Of a DNA stretch of 64,000 bases, positions 8,371 through 17,811 are shown piece by piece. Below the pieces are notes generated by a model. The model had not been told where the DNA came from and made no database searches. It saw nothing but the letters and a program-made list of their open reading frames with translations. The translations under genes were made by a program, and so were the position numbers. The stretch comes from Streptomyces cyaneogriseus subsp. noncyanogenus. Its GTDB lineage: Bacteria > Actinomycetota > Actinomycetes > Streptomycetales > Streptomycetaceae. How positions within the stretch are numbered: the first letter of the stretch is position 1; each line of letters begins with the position of its first letter. The stretch covers positions 2,170,001 to 2,234,000 of the forward strand of contig NZ_CP010849.1 in assembly GCF_000931445.1 (NCBI RefSeq), in the 5' to 3' direction.

Positions 8371-9584
8371 GCCCCACCAGCCCCCAGGCGCGCACGCGCC
8401 CCGCCCCCCTGACCGGCCTGCGCGTCCTGGACCTCGCCACCCTGTTCGCCGGTCCGCTCGCCGCCACCATGCTCGGCGACTTCGGCGCCGAGGTCGTCAA
8501 GGTCGAGCACCCCGCCAAACCCGACCCGTCCCGCGGCCACGGCCCGTCGAAGAACGGCGTGGGCCTGTGGTGGAAGCTGCTGGGCCGCAACAAGCGCACC
8601 ATCACCCTGGACCTGTCCAAGCCCGGCGGCCGCAGGACCCTGCTCCGTCTCGCCGCGACCGCCGACGTGATCGTGGAGAACTTCCGCCCGGGCACGCTGG
8701 AGCGGTGGGACCTCGGCTGGGACGAGCTGTCCGCCGTCAATCCGCGGCTGGTGCTGGCCCGGGTCACCGGCTTCGGCCAGTTCGGCCCGTACGCGCACCG
8801 GCCCGGCTTCGGCACCCTCGCCGAGGCGATGAGCGGCTTCGCCGCGATCACCGGGGAACCGGACGGGCCGCCGACCCTGCCGCCGTTCGGCCTCGCCGAC
8901 TCCATCGCCGCCCTGGCCACCGCGTACGCCGTGATGACCGCGCTCGCCGCCCGGGAGCGCACCGGCGAGGGGCAGGTCGTCGACATGGCCATCATCGAGC
9001 CGATCCTCACCGTGCTGGGGCCGCAGCCGATCTGGTACGACCAGCTCGGCCACGTCCAGCCGCGCACCGGCAACCGCTCCCAGAACAACGCCCCCCGCAA
9101 CACCTACCGCACCGCCGACGGCGGTTGGGTCGCCGTCTCGACCTCCGCCCAGTCGGTGGCCGAGCGGGTGATGCGGCTGGTGGGCCGCCCCGAGCTGATC
9201 GACGAGCCGTGGTTCGCCACCGGCGCGGGCCGGGCGCGGCACGCCGACGTCCTGGACGAGGCGGTCGGCGGCTGGATCGCCCGCCACACCCGCGCCGACG
9301 TCCTGGCCGCCTTCGACCGGGCCGAGGCGGCGGTCGCCCCGGTGCAGGACGTCCGGGACGTGATGGACGACCCCCAGTACCGGGCCCTGGGCACCCTGGC
9401 CACCGTCGACGACCCGGAGCTGGGCCCGCTGCGCATGCAGAACGTCCTCTTCCGGCTGTCCGCCACCCCGGGCGCGATCCGCTGGGCGGGCCGCCCGCAC
9501 GGCGCGGACACCGAGGAGGTCCTCGCCGAGCTGGGCCTGAGCCGGACCGACGTCAAGGCGCTGCGCGAGGAGGGCGCCGTATGA
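8367..9584 (+). CDS. Class III CoA-transferase (CaiB/BaiF family)
   Basis: 405-residue member of the formyl-CoA-transferase/CaiB/BaiF family, which moves CoA from one acyl-CoA to a free carboxylic acid. Visible family features are the N-terminal LTGLRVLDLATLFAGPLAATMLGDFGAEVVKVE block, the NKRTITLDL and VIVENFRPGTLERWDLG blocks, and a catalytic Asp candidate in LADSIAALATAYAVM. The GTG start overlaps the ribokinase stop, and the ATGA at the end overlaps the next gene. Pairing with the downstream CitE-like lyase suggests activation of an organic acid to its CoA ester followed by C-C cleavage, an inference from context. Confidence 0.88.
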   Translation: MSPTSPQARTRPAPLTGLRVLDLATLFAGPLAATMLGDFGAEVVKVEHPAKPDPSRGHGPSKNGVGLWWKLLGRNKRTITLDLSKPGGRRTLLRLAATADVIVENFRPGTLERWDLGWDELSAVNPRLVLARVTGFGQFGPYAHRPGFGTLAEAMSGFAAITGEPDGPPTLPPFGLADSIAALATAYAVMTALAARERTGEGQVVDMAIIEPILTVLGPQPIWYDQLGHVQPRTGNRSQNNAPRNTYRTADGGWVAVSTSAQSVAERVMRLVGRPELIDEPWFATGAGRARHADVLDEAVGGWIARHTRADVLAAFDRAEAAVAPVQDVRDVMDDPQYRALGTLATVDDPELGPLRMQNVLFRLSATPGAIRWAGRPHGADTEEVLAELGLSRTDVKALREEGAV

Positions 9585-10507
9585 GCCGTACGACGACCGC
9601 GGTGAAACCCCCGGGCGCCGACGGCGGCCCGCGCTCCGCCGCGCGCCGCGCCGCGCCCGCCCCCGCCCCGGGCCGGCCGCCGGCCGTCCCGCTGACCTGG
9701 CTGTACGCGCCCGGCGACCGCCCCCAGGTGGTGGCCAAGGCGCTGGCGTCGGGCGCCGACGTGGTGGTGGTCGACCTGGAGGACGCGGTCGCCCGGGACC
9801 GCAAGGGGTACGCCCGCGCGGCCACCGCCGAACTGCTCGGCGAGGCCCATCCGGTGCCGGTCCACGTCCGGGTCAACGCCCTGGACGGGCCGCTGGCGCG
9901 GGCGGACCTGGAGGCGCTGGCCGGTCTGCCCGGCCTGTCCGGGCTGCGGCTGCCGAAGGTGACCTGTCCGGAGCAGGTCGTCGCCGTCGCCGAGGCCACC
10001 GCCCGGCCCGGCGGGGGCGGCCCGCCGCTGTACGCGCTCGTGGAGTCGGCGCTGGGCGTGGAGCGGGCGTACCCGATCGCCTGCGCCCACCCCGCCCTGC
10101 ACGGCATCGGGCTCGGTGAGGCGGATCTCCGGGCGGACCTGGGGGTGCGGGAGGAGAGCGGCCTGGACTGGCCCCGTTCCCGGGTGGTGGTGGCGGCGCG
10201 CGCGGCGGGCCTGGCCCCGCCCGCGCAGTCGGTCCATCCCGACACCCGGGACCTGGAGGGCCTGGCGGCCTCCTGCGCCCGCGGCCGGGCCCTGGGCTTC
10301 CTGGGCCGCGCCGCGATCCACCCCCGCCAGCTCCCGATCATCGAGCGGGCCTATCTGCCCACCGAGCGGGAGCTGGAGGAGGCGGCGGCGGTCGTGGAGG
10401 CGGCGACGGTCCGGCCGGGCGCCCAGGCGCTGGCGGACGGCCGCTTCGTCGACGCGGCCGTGGTGGCGGCGGCGCGGCGGACCCTGTCGCTGGCCCGCCG
10501 TCCCTGA
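9581..10507 (+). CDS. HpcH/HpaI aldolase family, CitE-like lyase
   Basis: 308-residue TIM-barrel protein of the CitE/HpcH family, which cleaves or forms beta-hydroxyacyl-CoA or related esters with Mg. Motifs are LTWLYAPGDRPQVVAKALASG, DVVVVDLEDAV (metal-site Asp/Glu), an ALVESALGVERAYPI block with the second metal Glu, and GLGEADLRADLG. CAIHP-like chemistry near the C-terminus appears as GRAAIHPRQLPIIERAY. An extra 35-residue Ala/Pro-rich N-terminus precedes the domain. No other citrate lyase subunit is nearby, so it probably works as a stand-alone acyl-CoA lyase with the preceding CoA-transferase. It is the last gene of the operon and a strong hairpin follows. Confidence 0.87.
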   Translation: MSRTTTAVKPPGADGGPRSAARRAAPAPAPGRPPAVPLTWLYAPGDRPQVVAKALASGADVVVVDLEDAVARDRKGYARAATAELLGEAHPVPVHVRVNALDGPLARADLEALAGLPGLSGLRLPKVTCPEQVVAVAEATARPGGGGPPLYALVESALGVERAYPIACAHPALHGIGLGEADLRADLGVREESGLDWPRSRVVVAARAAGLAPPAQSVHPDTRDLEGLAASCARGRALGFLGRAAIHPRQLPIIERAYLPTERELEEAAAVVEAATVRPGAQALADGRFVDAAVVAAARRTLSLARRP

Positions 10508-10514
10508 AGACGGG

Positions 10515-10549
10515 CCGAGGGCGCCCGGGACATCCCCGGGCGCCCTCGG
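10515..10549. terminator. Bidirectional terminator between CitE-like gene and lgt
   Basis: Perfect 15-bp stem (CCGAGGGCGCCCGGG and its complement) with a 5-base loop ACATC, between convergent genes that end at 10507 and 10574. Confidence 0.9.
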
Positions 10550-10573
10550 CGACCTGCGGCGTGCGGCCGTCTC

Positions 10574-11596
10574 TCAGCCCTTGCCGGCCGAGTCGGCCTT
10601 GTCCGGCGCCTTGCCCTCGCCGCCCCGGCCGGCGCCCGCGGCGCCACGCGGGGAACCGGATGAGCCCGCGGAACCGGAGGGCCCGGAGGAATCGGCGGAA
10701 TCGGCGGAACCGGAGGCAGCGGCGGAGCCGGACGGGTCGTCGTCGCTCTCGCCGTCCTCCTCGCCGCCGTCGGAAGGCCCGGCGCCCGGCTCGACCACGG
10801 GCTCCCGGCCCGGCCGCTTGCGCGCCGAGACGACCATGTACGTCACGGCCAGCAGGAAGACCAGCAGCGCGGTCCAGTTGTTCAGCCGCAGACCGAGGAT
10901 GTGGTGGGCGTCGTCGACGCGCATGTACTCGATCCAGAAGCGGCCCGCGCAGTAGGCGGCGACGTAGAGGGCGAACGCCCGTCCGCGTCCCAGCCGGAAG
11001 CGGCGGTCGGCCCAGATCACCAGCAGCCCGACACCGATGCACCACAGCGACTCGTACAGGAACGTCGGATGGTAGGTGCCCGGCACCCGGCCGTCCGCCG
11101 ACGAGGTGATCTTCAATGCCCACGGCAGGTCGGTGGCCCGCCCGTACAGCTCCTGGTTGAACCAGTTGCCCCAGCGGCCGATGGCCTGCGCGAAGGCGAT
11201 GCCGGGCGCGACGGCGTCGGCGTAGGCGGGCATCGGGATGCCCCGCCGCCGGCAGCCGATCCACGCGCCGAGCGCACCGAGCGCGATCGCGCCCCAGATG
11301 CCGAGTCCGCCCTCCCAGACCTTGAAGGCGTCCACCCAGTCGCGGCCCTCGCTGAAGTACAGCTCGTAGTCCGTGATCACGTGGTAGAGCCGGCCGCCGA
11401 CCAGGCCGAAGGGCACGGCCCAGACCGCGATGTCGGCCACCGTCCCGGACCGCCCGCCCCGGGCGATCCAGCGCTTGTTGCCGAGCCATACGGCAACGAA
11501 GACGCCGATGATGATGCAGAACGCGTAGCCGCGCAGCGGAACGGGGCCGAGATACAGCACCCCGCGCGACGGGCTGGGAATGTAGGCAAGTTCCAT
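10574..11596 (-). CDS. lgt: Prolipoprotein diacylglyceryl transferase
   Basis: 340-residue inner-membrane enzyme that transfers diacylglycerol from phosphatidylglycerol to the lipobox cysteine of prolipoproteins. The Lgt signature is visible as GRWGNWFNQELYGR near residue 140, together with GLVGGRLYHVITDYELY and the late GRFWIEYMRVDDAH. Seven hydrophobic segments are spaced across residues 20-265. After residue 270 there is a soluble tail of about 70 residues rich in Ser, Gly, Asp and Ala, as in many actinobacterial Lgt proteins, with no domain seen. Its partner enzyme LspA is encoded at 51508. Single-gene unit with an ATG start. Confidence 0.95.
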   Translation of the reverse strand: MELAYIPSPSRGVLYLGPVPLRGYAFCIIIGVFVAVWLGNKRWIARGGRSGTVADIAVWAVPFGLVGGRLYHVITDYELYFSEGRDWVDAFKVWEGGLGIWGAIALGALGAWIGCRRRGIPMPAYADAVAPGIAFAQAIGRWGNWFNQELYGRATDLPWALKITSSADGRVPGTYHPTFLYESLWCIGVGLLVIWADRRFRLGRGRAFALYVAAYCAGRFWIEYMRVDDAHHILGLRLNNWTALLVFLLAVTYMVVSARKRPGREPVVEPGAGPSDGGEEDGESDDDPSGSAAASGSADSADSSGPSGSAGSSGSPRGAAGAGRGGEGKAPDKADSAGKG

Positions 11597-11681
11597 GGCA
11601 GGGTCGACGCTACCGTGCCGGGCGGGACCCGCGGCGGGCAGCCCGGCTACGGGTCCATAACGGGCGGGCGCCGCCGGTGGC

Positions 11682-12458
11682 TCATCCCTTGTTCGCGTCC
11701 TGCACCATCTGCTTCAGCCTCGCCGGCGTCAGCGAGCCGTCCCGGTAGATGTTCCGGCCGTCCAGCAGCACGGTCGGGGTGCCGGTGTGGTCGCTGTTGC
11801 GGAAGGTCTCGTTGGACTTCTCGACCCAGCTGTCGTGGGTGCCGTCCTCCACGCACCGGCGGAAGGCCGGTGTGTCGAGGCCGTCGACCTTCCCGGCCAG
11901 CTCGATCAGCTTGTCGTTGCGGCCGAACACGTCGTCGGTCTCCGGGGGCTGGCTGTCGTAGAGCACATCGTGGTACGGCGTGAACTTCCCGGCGTCCTGG
12001 GCGCAGGCCGCCGCGTTGGCCGCCCTGCGCGAACCGCTGCCGCCCATGCCTCCGTCGATGATCGTCGCCAGGCGGTACTCGACCTTCAGCTGCCCGCCCT
12101 CGGTCAGTTCGTGGATCGTCGAGCGGTAGCGCTGCTCGAAGTTCTTGCAGGCCGGGCAGCGGAAGTCCTCCCAGATGGTGAGCGTCGGCCCGGCGCCCGC
12201 CCGGCCGGCCGGGATCACGAGGCTGTCCTCGCCCTGGGCGCCGGAGGGGGCGACGACGGGGCCCGCCGTGTCGCCGCCGTCGTCCTTGCCCGCGTTGGCG
12301 GCGATCACGCCGATGACCGCCGCGAGCCCGAGGACGCAGACCACGCTCGCCCCCACGATCAGCGCGCGCCGTCGCTTCTCGGCGCTCTTCTGCTTCTCGC
12401 GCTCCATCGCCAGCCGCTGTCGGGCCGTGCGCTTTCCGTCACGGTTCTTCTCGCTCAC
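11682..12458 (-). CDS. Membrane-anchored DsbA-like thiol-disulfide protein
   Basis: 258-residue protein with a charged N-terminus, one membrane anchor (ALIVGASVVCVLGLAAVIGVIAA, about residues 33-55) and an extracytoplasmic thioredoxin-fold domain of the DsbA/DSBA_4 type. The redox pair is FRCPACKNFEQRY, and the cis-Pro loop appears as HTGTPTVLLDGR. The start is GTG 12458 (SEKNRDGKRTARQRL), where conserved sequence begins; an upstream GTG at 12512 lacks a ribosome site. It probably oxidises or holds secreted proteins. It is a second copy of the type seen at 43770, but the two share little outside the fold. It lies just past the trp operon terminator. Confidence 0.85.
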   Translation of the reverse strand: MSEKNRDGKRTARQRLAMEREKQKSAEKRRRALIVGASVVCVLGLAAVIGVIAANAGKDDGGDTAGPVVAPSGAQGEDSLVIPAGRAGAGPTLTIWEDFRCPACKNFEQRYRSTIHELTEGGQLKVEYRLATIIDGGMGGSGSRRAANAAACAQDAGKFTPYHDVLYDSQPPETDDVFGRNDKLIELAGKVDGLDTPAFRRCVEDGTHDSWVEKSNETFRNSDHTGTPTVLLDGRNIYRDGSLTPARLKQMVQDANKG

Positions 12459-12472
12459 ACCCCGCAGAACGA

Positions 12473-12501
12473 ACCGGGGAGGCGCACCGCGCCTCCCCGG
12501 T
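12473..12501 (-). terminator. Main terminator of the trpC-trpA operon
   Basis: Perfect 13-bp stem (ACCGGGGAGGCGC and its complement) with a 3-base loop ACC, about 45 bases past the trpA stop. Confidence 0.85.
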
Positions 12502-12521
12502 CCCAGGTCCACCCGTACGAG

Positions 12522-12544
12522 GGACCCGCATGCCGTGCGGGTCC
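12522..12544 (-). terminator. Second hairpin directly after trpA
   Basis: 9-bp stem (GGACCCGCA / TGCGGGTCC), 5-base loop TGCCG, touching the trpA stop codon. Probably a transcript-stabilising or accessory terminator hairpin. Confidence 0.6.
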
Positions 12545-12545
12545 G

Positions 12546-13357
12546 TTACGCCTGCCCGCGCACGCCGCGGGCGAGGTCGCCCGCCAGCGCGCGGACCGCC
12601 TCGAGGCCGGCCGCGTGGTCCGGCGCGTCCAGCATCTGCTTCACGAAGGCGGAGCCGACGATCACGCCGTCGGCGAAGCCGGCGACCTCACGGGCCTGGG
12701 CGGCGTTGGAGACGCCGAGCCCGACGCAGACCGGCAGGTCGGTGGTGGCGCGGGTGCGCCGCACCAGGTTCTCGGCCTGCGAGCCGACCGACTCGCGGGT
12801 GCCGGTGACGCCCATGAGGGAGGCGGCGTAGACGAAGCCGCTGCCCGCCGCGGTGATCTCGGCGAGCCGCTCGTCCTTGCTGCTGGGCGCGACCACGAAG
12901 ACGGTGGCGAGCCCGTGCTTGTCGGCGTGCTCCCGCCACAGCGCCGACTCCTGCACCGGCAGGTCGGGCAGGATGCACCCGGCGCCGCCCGCCTCGGCGA
13001 GCTCGGCGGTGAAGCGCTCGACGCCGTAGCGGTCGATCGGGTTCCAGTACGTCATGACCAGGACCGGCTTGCCGGTGGCCGCGTGCGCCTCGCGGACGGT
13101 GCGCATCACGTCGGCGATCTTCAGACCGCCGCGCAGGGCGATGTCGTCGGCGGTCTGGATGACCGGGCCGTCCAGGACCGGGTCGCTGTGCGGCAGGCCG
13201 ACCTCGACGATGTCGGCACCGCCCTCCAGAACGGCCTTGACGGCCTCGATGCCGCCGTCCACGGTCGGGAACCCGGCCGGGAGGTAGGCGATGAGGGCGG
13301 AGCGGCCCTCGGACCTCGCCGCCGCGAGGGTGTCGTTCAGCAGCCGCACGTTCCCGC

Positions 13358-13361
<4 letters not shown>
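12546..13361 (-). CDS. trpA: Tryptophan synthase alpha subunit
   Basis: 271-residue TIM barrel that splits indole-3-glycerol phosphate to indole and glyceraldehyde 3-phosphate and channels indole to TrpB. The block [21 protein letters not shown] contains the catalytic Glu near residue 50 and Asp near residue 61. Family blocks [36 protein letters not shown] and [13 protein letters not shown] follow in order. The usual PFSDP is LPHSDP here, as is common in actinomycetes. The GTG start overlaps the trpB stop by 4 bases, so translation is coupled. Two hairpins follow the stop. Confidence 0.97.
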
Positions 13362-14644
<1,283 letters not shown>

Positions 14645-14735
14645 GGTGAGACCTCACGGTGAGTGTGCGGACACGGTTCGCCGTGGGGGCGGGGTGGTCA
14701 GGCGGCCGGCCTCCGGCCGTGACGCGCCGGCGCGC

Positions 14736-14948
14736 TCACGCGGCGGTGCCGCGTGCCGCGCGATTCCCCGCGCCCCTCGCGGGGCCGCACCATCGCCGGC
14801 CGTTGACCTGTCCGGGCTCGTCACCGATGACGTACCGGACCCGTCGGCCGTGCACGCGGCGCGCGGGCGCGCGACAGCCACGGGGGCGGCAGCCGCGCGC
14901 GAGGCGGGCGTACCGGTCCGTGGTCGTCACAGGGGCCGTCGGAGTCAT
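14736..14948 (-). CDS. trpM: Small basic protein between trpC and trpB, probable TrpM (TrpX)
   Basis: 70 residues, Arg-rich. The block TTDRYARLARGCRPRGCRAPARRVHGRRVRYVIGDEPGQVNG matches my memory of the small TrpM (formerly TrpX) proteins encoded between trpC and trpB in Streptomyces, which modulate tryptophan metabolism. The position agrees: it begins 21 bases after the trpC stop. The 20 C-terminal residues are low-complexity and may be less conserved. The ATG start has only a weak ribosome site, which suggests coupling to trpC. Overlapping frames in the same interval look random. The molecular role is not evident from sequence. Confidence 0.72.
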   Translation of the reverse strand: MTPTAPVTTTDRYARLARGCRPRGCRAPARRVHGRRVRYVIGDEPGQVNGRRWCGPARGAGNRAARGTAA

Positions 14949-14969
14949 CGGGGCAAGCCTACCGGGGGG

Positions 14970-15779
14970 TCAGCCGCGTCCGTGCCGCAGTGCGGGGTGC
15001 TCGCCCGCCGCCACCAGGTCGGCGACGGCGGCCTTCGGGTCGCGGCCGGTGACGAGGGACTCGCCGACCAGGACGGCGTCGGCCCCGGCGTTGGCGTAGG
15101 CGATCAGGTCGTGCGGGCCGCGGACGCCGGACTCGGCGACCTTGACGATGTGGTCCGGGATCTCCGGGGCGACGCGCTCGAAGGTGCCCCGGTCGACCTC
15201 GAGCGTCTTCAGGTCGCGGGCGTTGACGCCGATCACCTTGGCGCCCGCGTCGACCGCGCGGTCGACCTCGTCCTCGTCGTGCACCTCGACGAGCGGGGTG
15301 AGGCCGATGGACTCGGCGCGCTCGATGAGCGACTCCAGGGCCGGCTGGTCGAGGGCGGCGACGATCAGCAGCGCCAGGTCGGCGCCGTGCGCCCGCGCCT
15401 CCCAGAGCTGGTACGAGGTGACGATGAAGTCCTTGCGCAGCACGGGGATGTCCACGCGTGCCCGGACCGCCTCCAGGTCCGCGAGCGAGCCGCCGAAGCG
15501 GCGCTGCTCGGTGAGGACGGAGATGACGGCCGCGCCGCCCGCCTCGTAGTCGGCGGCGAGCCCGGCCGGGTCGGCGATGGCGGCCAGCGCGCCCTTGGAC
15601 GGGCTGGAGCGCTTGACCTCGCAGATCACCTTGACGCCGTCGCCGCGCAGCGCGGCCCGGCCGTCCTTGGGTGCGGGAGCCTTGGCCGCGCGCTCCTTGA
15701 GCTCGTCGAGGCTGACGCGCGCCTGCCGCTCCGCGAGGTCGGCACGGACTCCGTCGATGATCTCGTCGAGCACACTCAC
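14970..15779 (-). CDS. trpC: Indole-3-glycerol phosphate synthase
   Basis: 269-residue TIM barrel closing the indole ring of CdRP. Motifs are [18 protein letters not shown] (catalytic Lys), [40 protein letters not shown] (second catalytic Lys) and [15 protein letters not shown]. It is a single-function enzyme with no trpF fusion, in line with PriA supplying phosphoribosylanthranilate isomerase activity. The GTG start has GGAAGGGGG upstream. It is the first gene of trpC-trpM-trpB-trpA; the 219-base region above it holds the promoter, and no leader peptide rich in Trp is apparent there. Confidence 0.96.
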   Translation of the reverse strand: MSVLDEIIDGVRADLAERQARVSLDELKERAAKAPAPKDGRAALRGDGVKVICEVKRSSPSKGALAAIADPAGLAADYEAGGAAVISVLTEQRRFGGSLADLEAVRARVDIPVLRKDFIVTSYQLWEARAHGADLALLIVAALDQPALESLIERAESIGLTPLVEVHDEDEVDRAVDAGAKVIGVNARDLKTLEVDRGTFERVAPEIPDHIVKVAESGVRGPHDLIAYANAGADAVLVGESLVTGRDPKAAVADLVAAGEHPALRHGRG

Positions 15780-15998
15780 GCGAGCGGCCCCCTTCCAACG
15801 GTTGGCTTCAAGCGGTCGCTCCCGCCCGGGTCCGCCGCGTCGGGCGGGGGTCGGAGCGGACCGATGGTCCCTGTGATGGTATCCGCTGGTCGGCGCGGGC
15901 CCCGCATCCGGTGGGGGGCGGGCCCCGTTCCCCGCCCCGGGACGGCCTTCGCGCGGCTCGGGCGGGAGGCGCTCCCCGCCCCGGCGTCCGCCGGGTGA

Positions 15999-16463
15999 TC
16001 AAGGGTGGAGCCAGCCACCGAACGGCAGGTTCCGGACAATCGTGAACACCAGCAGCGACGCCCCCAGCGTCCACGCCTGCCACGGCGCGGGGTCCCAGCG
16101 CGGGGGGCGGCCGCGCGCGGCGCGGACGGCCCAGAGGGTCCACAGCACGGCGAAGCCCGCGTAGCCCAGGACCGCGGGCGCGTTGGCCTGGAGCGCGGTG
16201 AGGACGTCCCCGTGGACGATGGCGTGGGCGCTGCGCAGGCCGCCGCAGCCGGGGCAGTACAGCCCGGTGTAACGCAGCAGCGGGCAGGCCGGGTAGTGGC
16301 CGGGCTCGTTGGGGTCCACCGTCCCCACGTAGGCGAAGGCGACGGCGACGGCCGCGAGCACCGCGGCCGGTGCCGCGAGGCGGGCGGCTGCCCGGGAGGC
16401 GGCCGGCGGGGCCGCCGCGGTACGGGGGGTGAGGTTCCGGCTGTCGGCGTCCACGCCCCGCAT
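15999..16463 (-). CDS. DUF2752 membrane protein
   Basis: 154-residue membrane protein of the DUF2752 family. The hallmark CPxCGxxR appears as LYCPGCGGLRSAHAIVHGDVLTALQANAP, preceded by a hydrophobic segment (about residues 28-47) and followed by two more (about 98-115 and 128-143). The paired cysteines sit next to a membrane surface and may bind metal or a cofactor, but the function of the family is unknown. It lies upstream of trpC in the same direction with a 219-base gap, so it is probably a separate unit. Confidence 0.83.
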   Translation of the reverse strand: MRGVDADSRNLTPRTAAAPPAASRAAARLAAPAAVLAAVAVAFAYVGTVDPNEPGHYPACPLLRYTGLYCPGCGGLRSAHAIVHGDVLTALQANAPAVLGYAGFAVLWTLWAVRAARGRPPRWDPAPWQAWTLGASLLVFTIVRNLPFGGWLHP

Positions 16464-16645
16464 TGTGCCCCGGCGGGGGCGGCGGCGCGCCCGCGGGGCC
16501 CCGGCGGGCGCCCGCAGATGTCGTACGCGCGTGAGGGGCGGTCCCGGCGCCCCGACGGGCCGGCCGCCCCTCCCGGAACCGCACCCGGCTCGCCGTACCC
16601 GGCCCGCCGCGGCGGGCGGGCCCGTACGGGTGCGCCGTACGGAGA

Positions 16646-16912
16646 TCAGCCCTCGACGCTCGCCGGCTGGCGCTTGTCGGCCTGCTTCTTGTCCCCGGCC
16701 AGGTGCACCGGGTGGGTGTCCTTCGGCTGGCCGAGGCCCATCCCGCGCATGATGGCGCCGACGACACCGCCGAGGAGCACGATCGCCATGCCGACCCAGA
16801 AGCCCACGGGCTGGGCCATCACCGTGAACGCGCCCGCGACGCAGAAACCGATGAAGGCGATGATGACACCGGTCCAGGCGGCCGGGGTGTGACCGTGGCT
16901 GCTGCCCGCCAT
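16646..16912 (-). CDS. Small HGxxPAAW-motif membrane protein
   Basis: 88 residues starting at ATG 16912 with GAGGAG 7 bases upstream. The N-terminal HGHTPAAWTGVIIAFIGF carries the HGxxPAAW motif that names this actinobacterial family. Two membrane segments (about residues 14-33 and 38-57) are followed by a charged Lys-rich tail with GLGQPKDTHP. It usually lies beside trp genes in Streptomyces, as here. No function is known. Confidence 0.85.
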   Translation of the reverse strand: MAGSSHGHTPAAWTGVIIAFIGFCVAGAFTVMAQPVGFWVGMAIVLLGGVVGAIMRGMGLGQPKDTHPVHLAGDKKQADKRQPASVEG

Positions 16913-17134
16913 TGCTTGCTCCTCGTTGCTCTGTGCGTGTCCGAGCGGGACGCTCGTGCGCCCATTGTCCCGCACGCGCGCGCAGGGAGTGATCGGGGGT
17001 GCTCCCGCGGGCCCGCGTGGCGGGCGGGAGGCCCGGGGCCCGGTGCCGCGCGAGCGGCCGCCGGGGTCCGGATGCCGCGCGGGGACGAGTGCCCGCGCGG
17101 GCGGGGGGCGAACCTCTCGCGGACCGGGCCGGGG

Positions 17135-17770
17135 TCAGGCGCCGGTCGGGTCCTCGCCCCGGTCCAGGGCCTTCCAGAGCTCCTCGGGGCGGTCGGGGTC
17201 GGCGGCCGCCCGGCGCGGGCGGGGGGCGCCGGAGCGCTCATAGCGGCCCGACATGGAGGGCCACAGCCGGCCGTAGCGCAGGGCGAGCACTCCGGCCAGC
17301 AGGATCAGGACACCGCCCGCGGCGGCGACGTACGGCCAGGCCGTGTGGGTGAGCGCCGCCACGGTGGCGGAGGTGTCGCCGGCCGCGCGGGCCGCCTGCT
17401 CGTCGAGGGCGGAGCCGTCGGAGGCGCCGGCCAGGGCCGCCGCGACGGTGCCCGCCCCGCACAGCGCCAGCAGGCCCGCGACAGCGGTCCGCCCGGCGCG
17501 GCGGACGGCGAAGACGGCGACGAGCGCGGCGAGCCCCACTATGGCGAGCGCCGCGGGCACGCCCGTGACGTCGCTGCCCTTGGCGGTCAGCGGGATGGTG
17601 CCGCCGGCCACCGGCGCGGTGCCCTCCGCCCACTGCTGCCGGGTGGCCAGCAGCGCCACGGCCGCGCCCAGCGCGCCGCACAGCAGCGCGAGGGCGAGGC
17701 TCCGGCGGCCGGCCCGGGCGGGTCGTGCGGCTTCGGTACGGGGGTGCGGTAGGGCAGTCACGTACTCCAC
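17135..17770 (-). CDS. Trp-region membrane protein (TIGR02234 family)
   Basis: 211-residue membrane protein of the family described as the conserved Trp-region membrane protein. Four hydrophobic segments are seen at about residues 22-42, 60-80, 87-110 and 148-170, with an extracytoplasmic LATRQQWAEGTAP stretch after the first. The C-terminus is soluble and Arg/Asp-rich. It starts 41 bases after trpE and is probably cotranscribed with hisI-trpE. GTG 17770 is chosen; an in-frame GTG at 17761 is an alternative. Function unknown. Confidence 0.8.
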   Translation of the reverse strand: MEYVTALPHPRTEAARPARAGRRSLALALLCGALGAAVALLATRQQWAEGTAPVAGGTIPLTAKGSDVTGVPAALAIVGLAALVAVFAVRRAGRTAVAGLLALCGAGTVAAALAGASDGSALDEQAARAAGDTSATVAALTHTAWPYVAAAGGVLILLAGVLALRYGRLWPSMSGRYERSGAPRPRRAAADPDRPEELWKALDRGEDPTGA

Positions 17771-17811
17771 TATCGCCTGAATGCCGGGCGAAGCGTCACC
17801 CGGGGTTGGTC

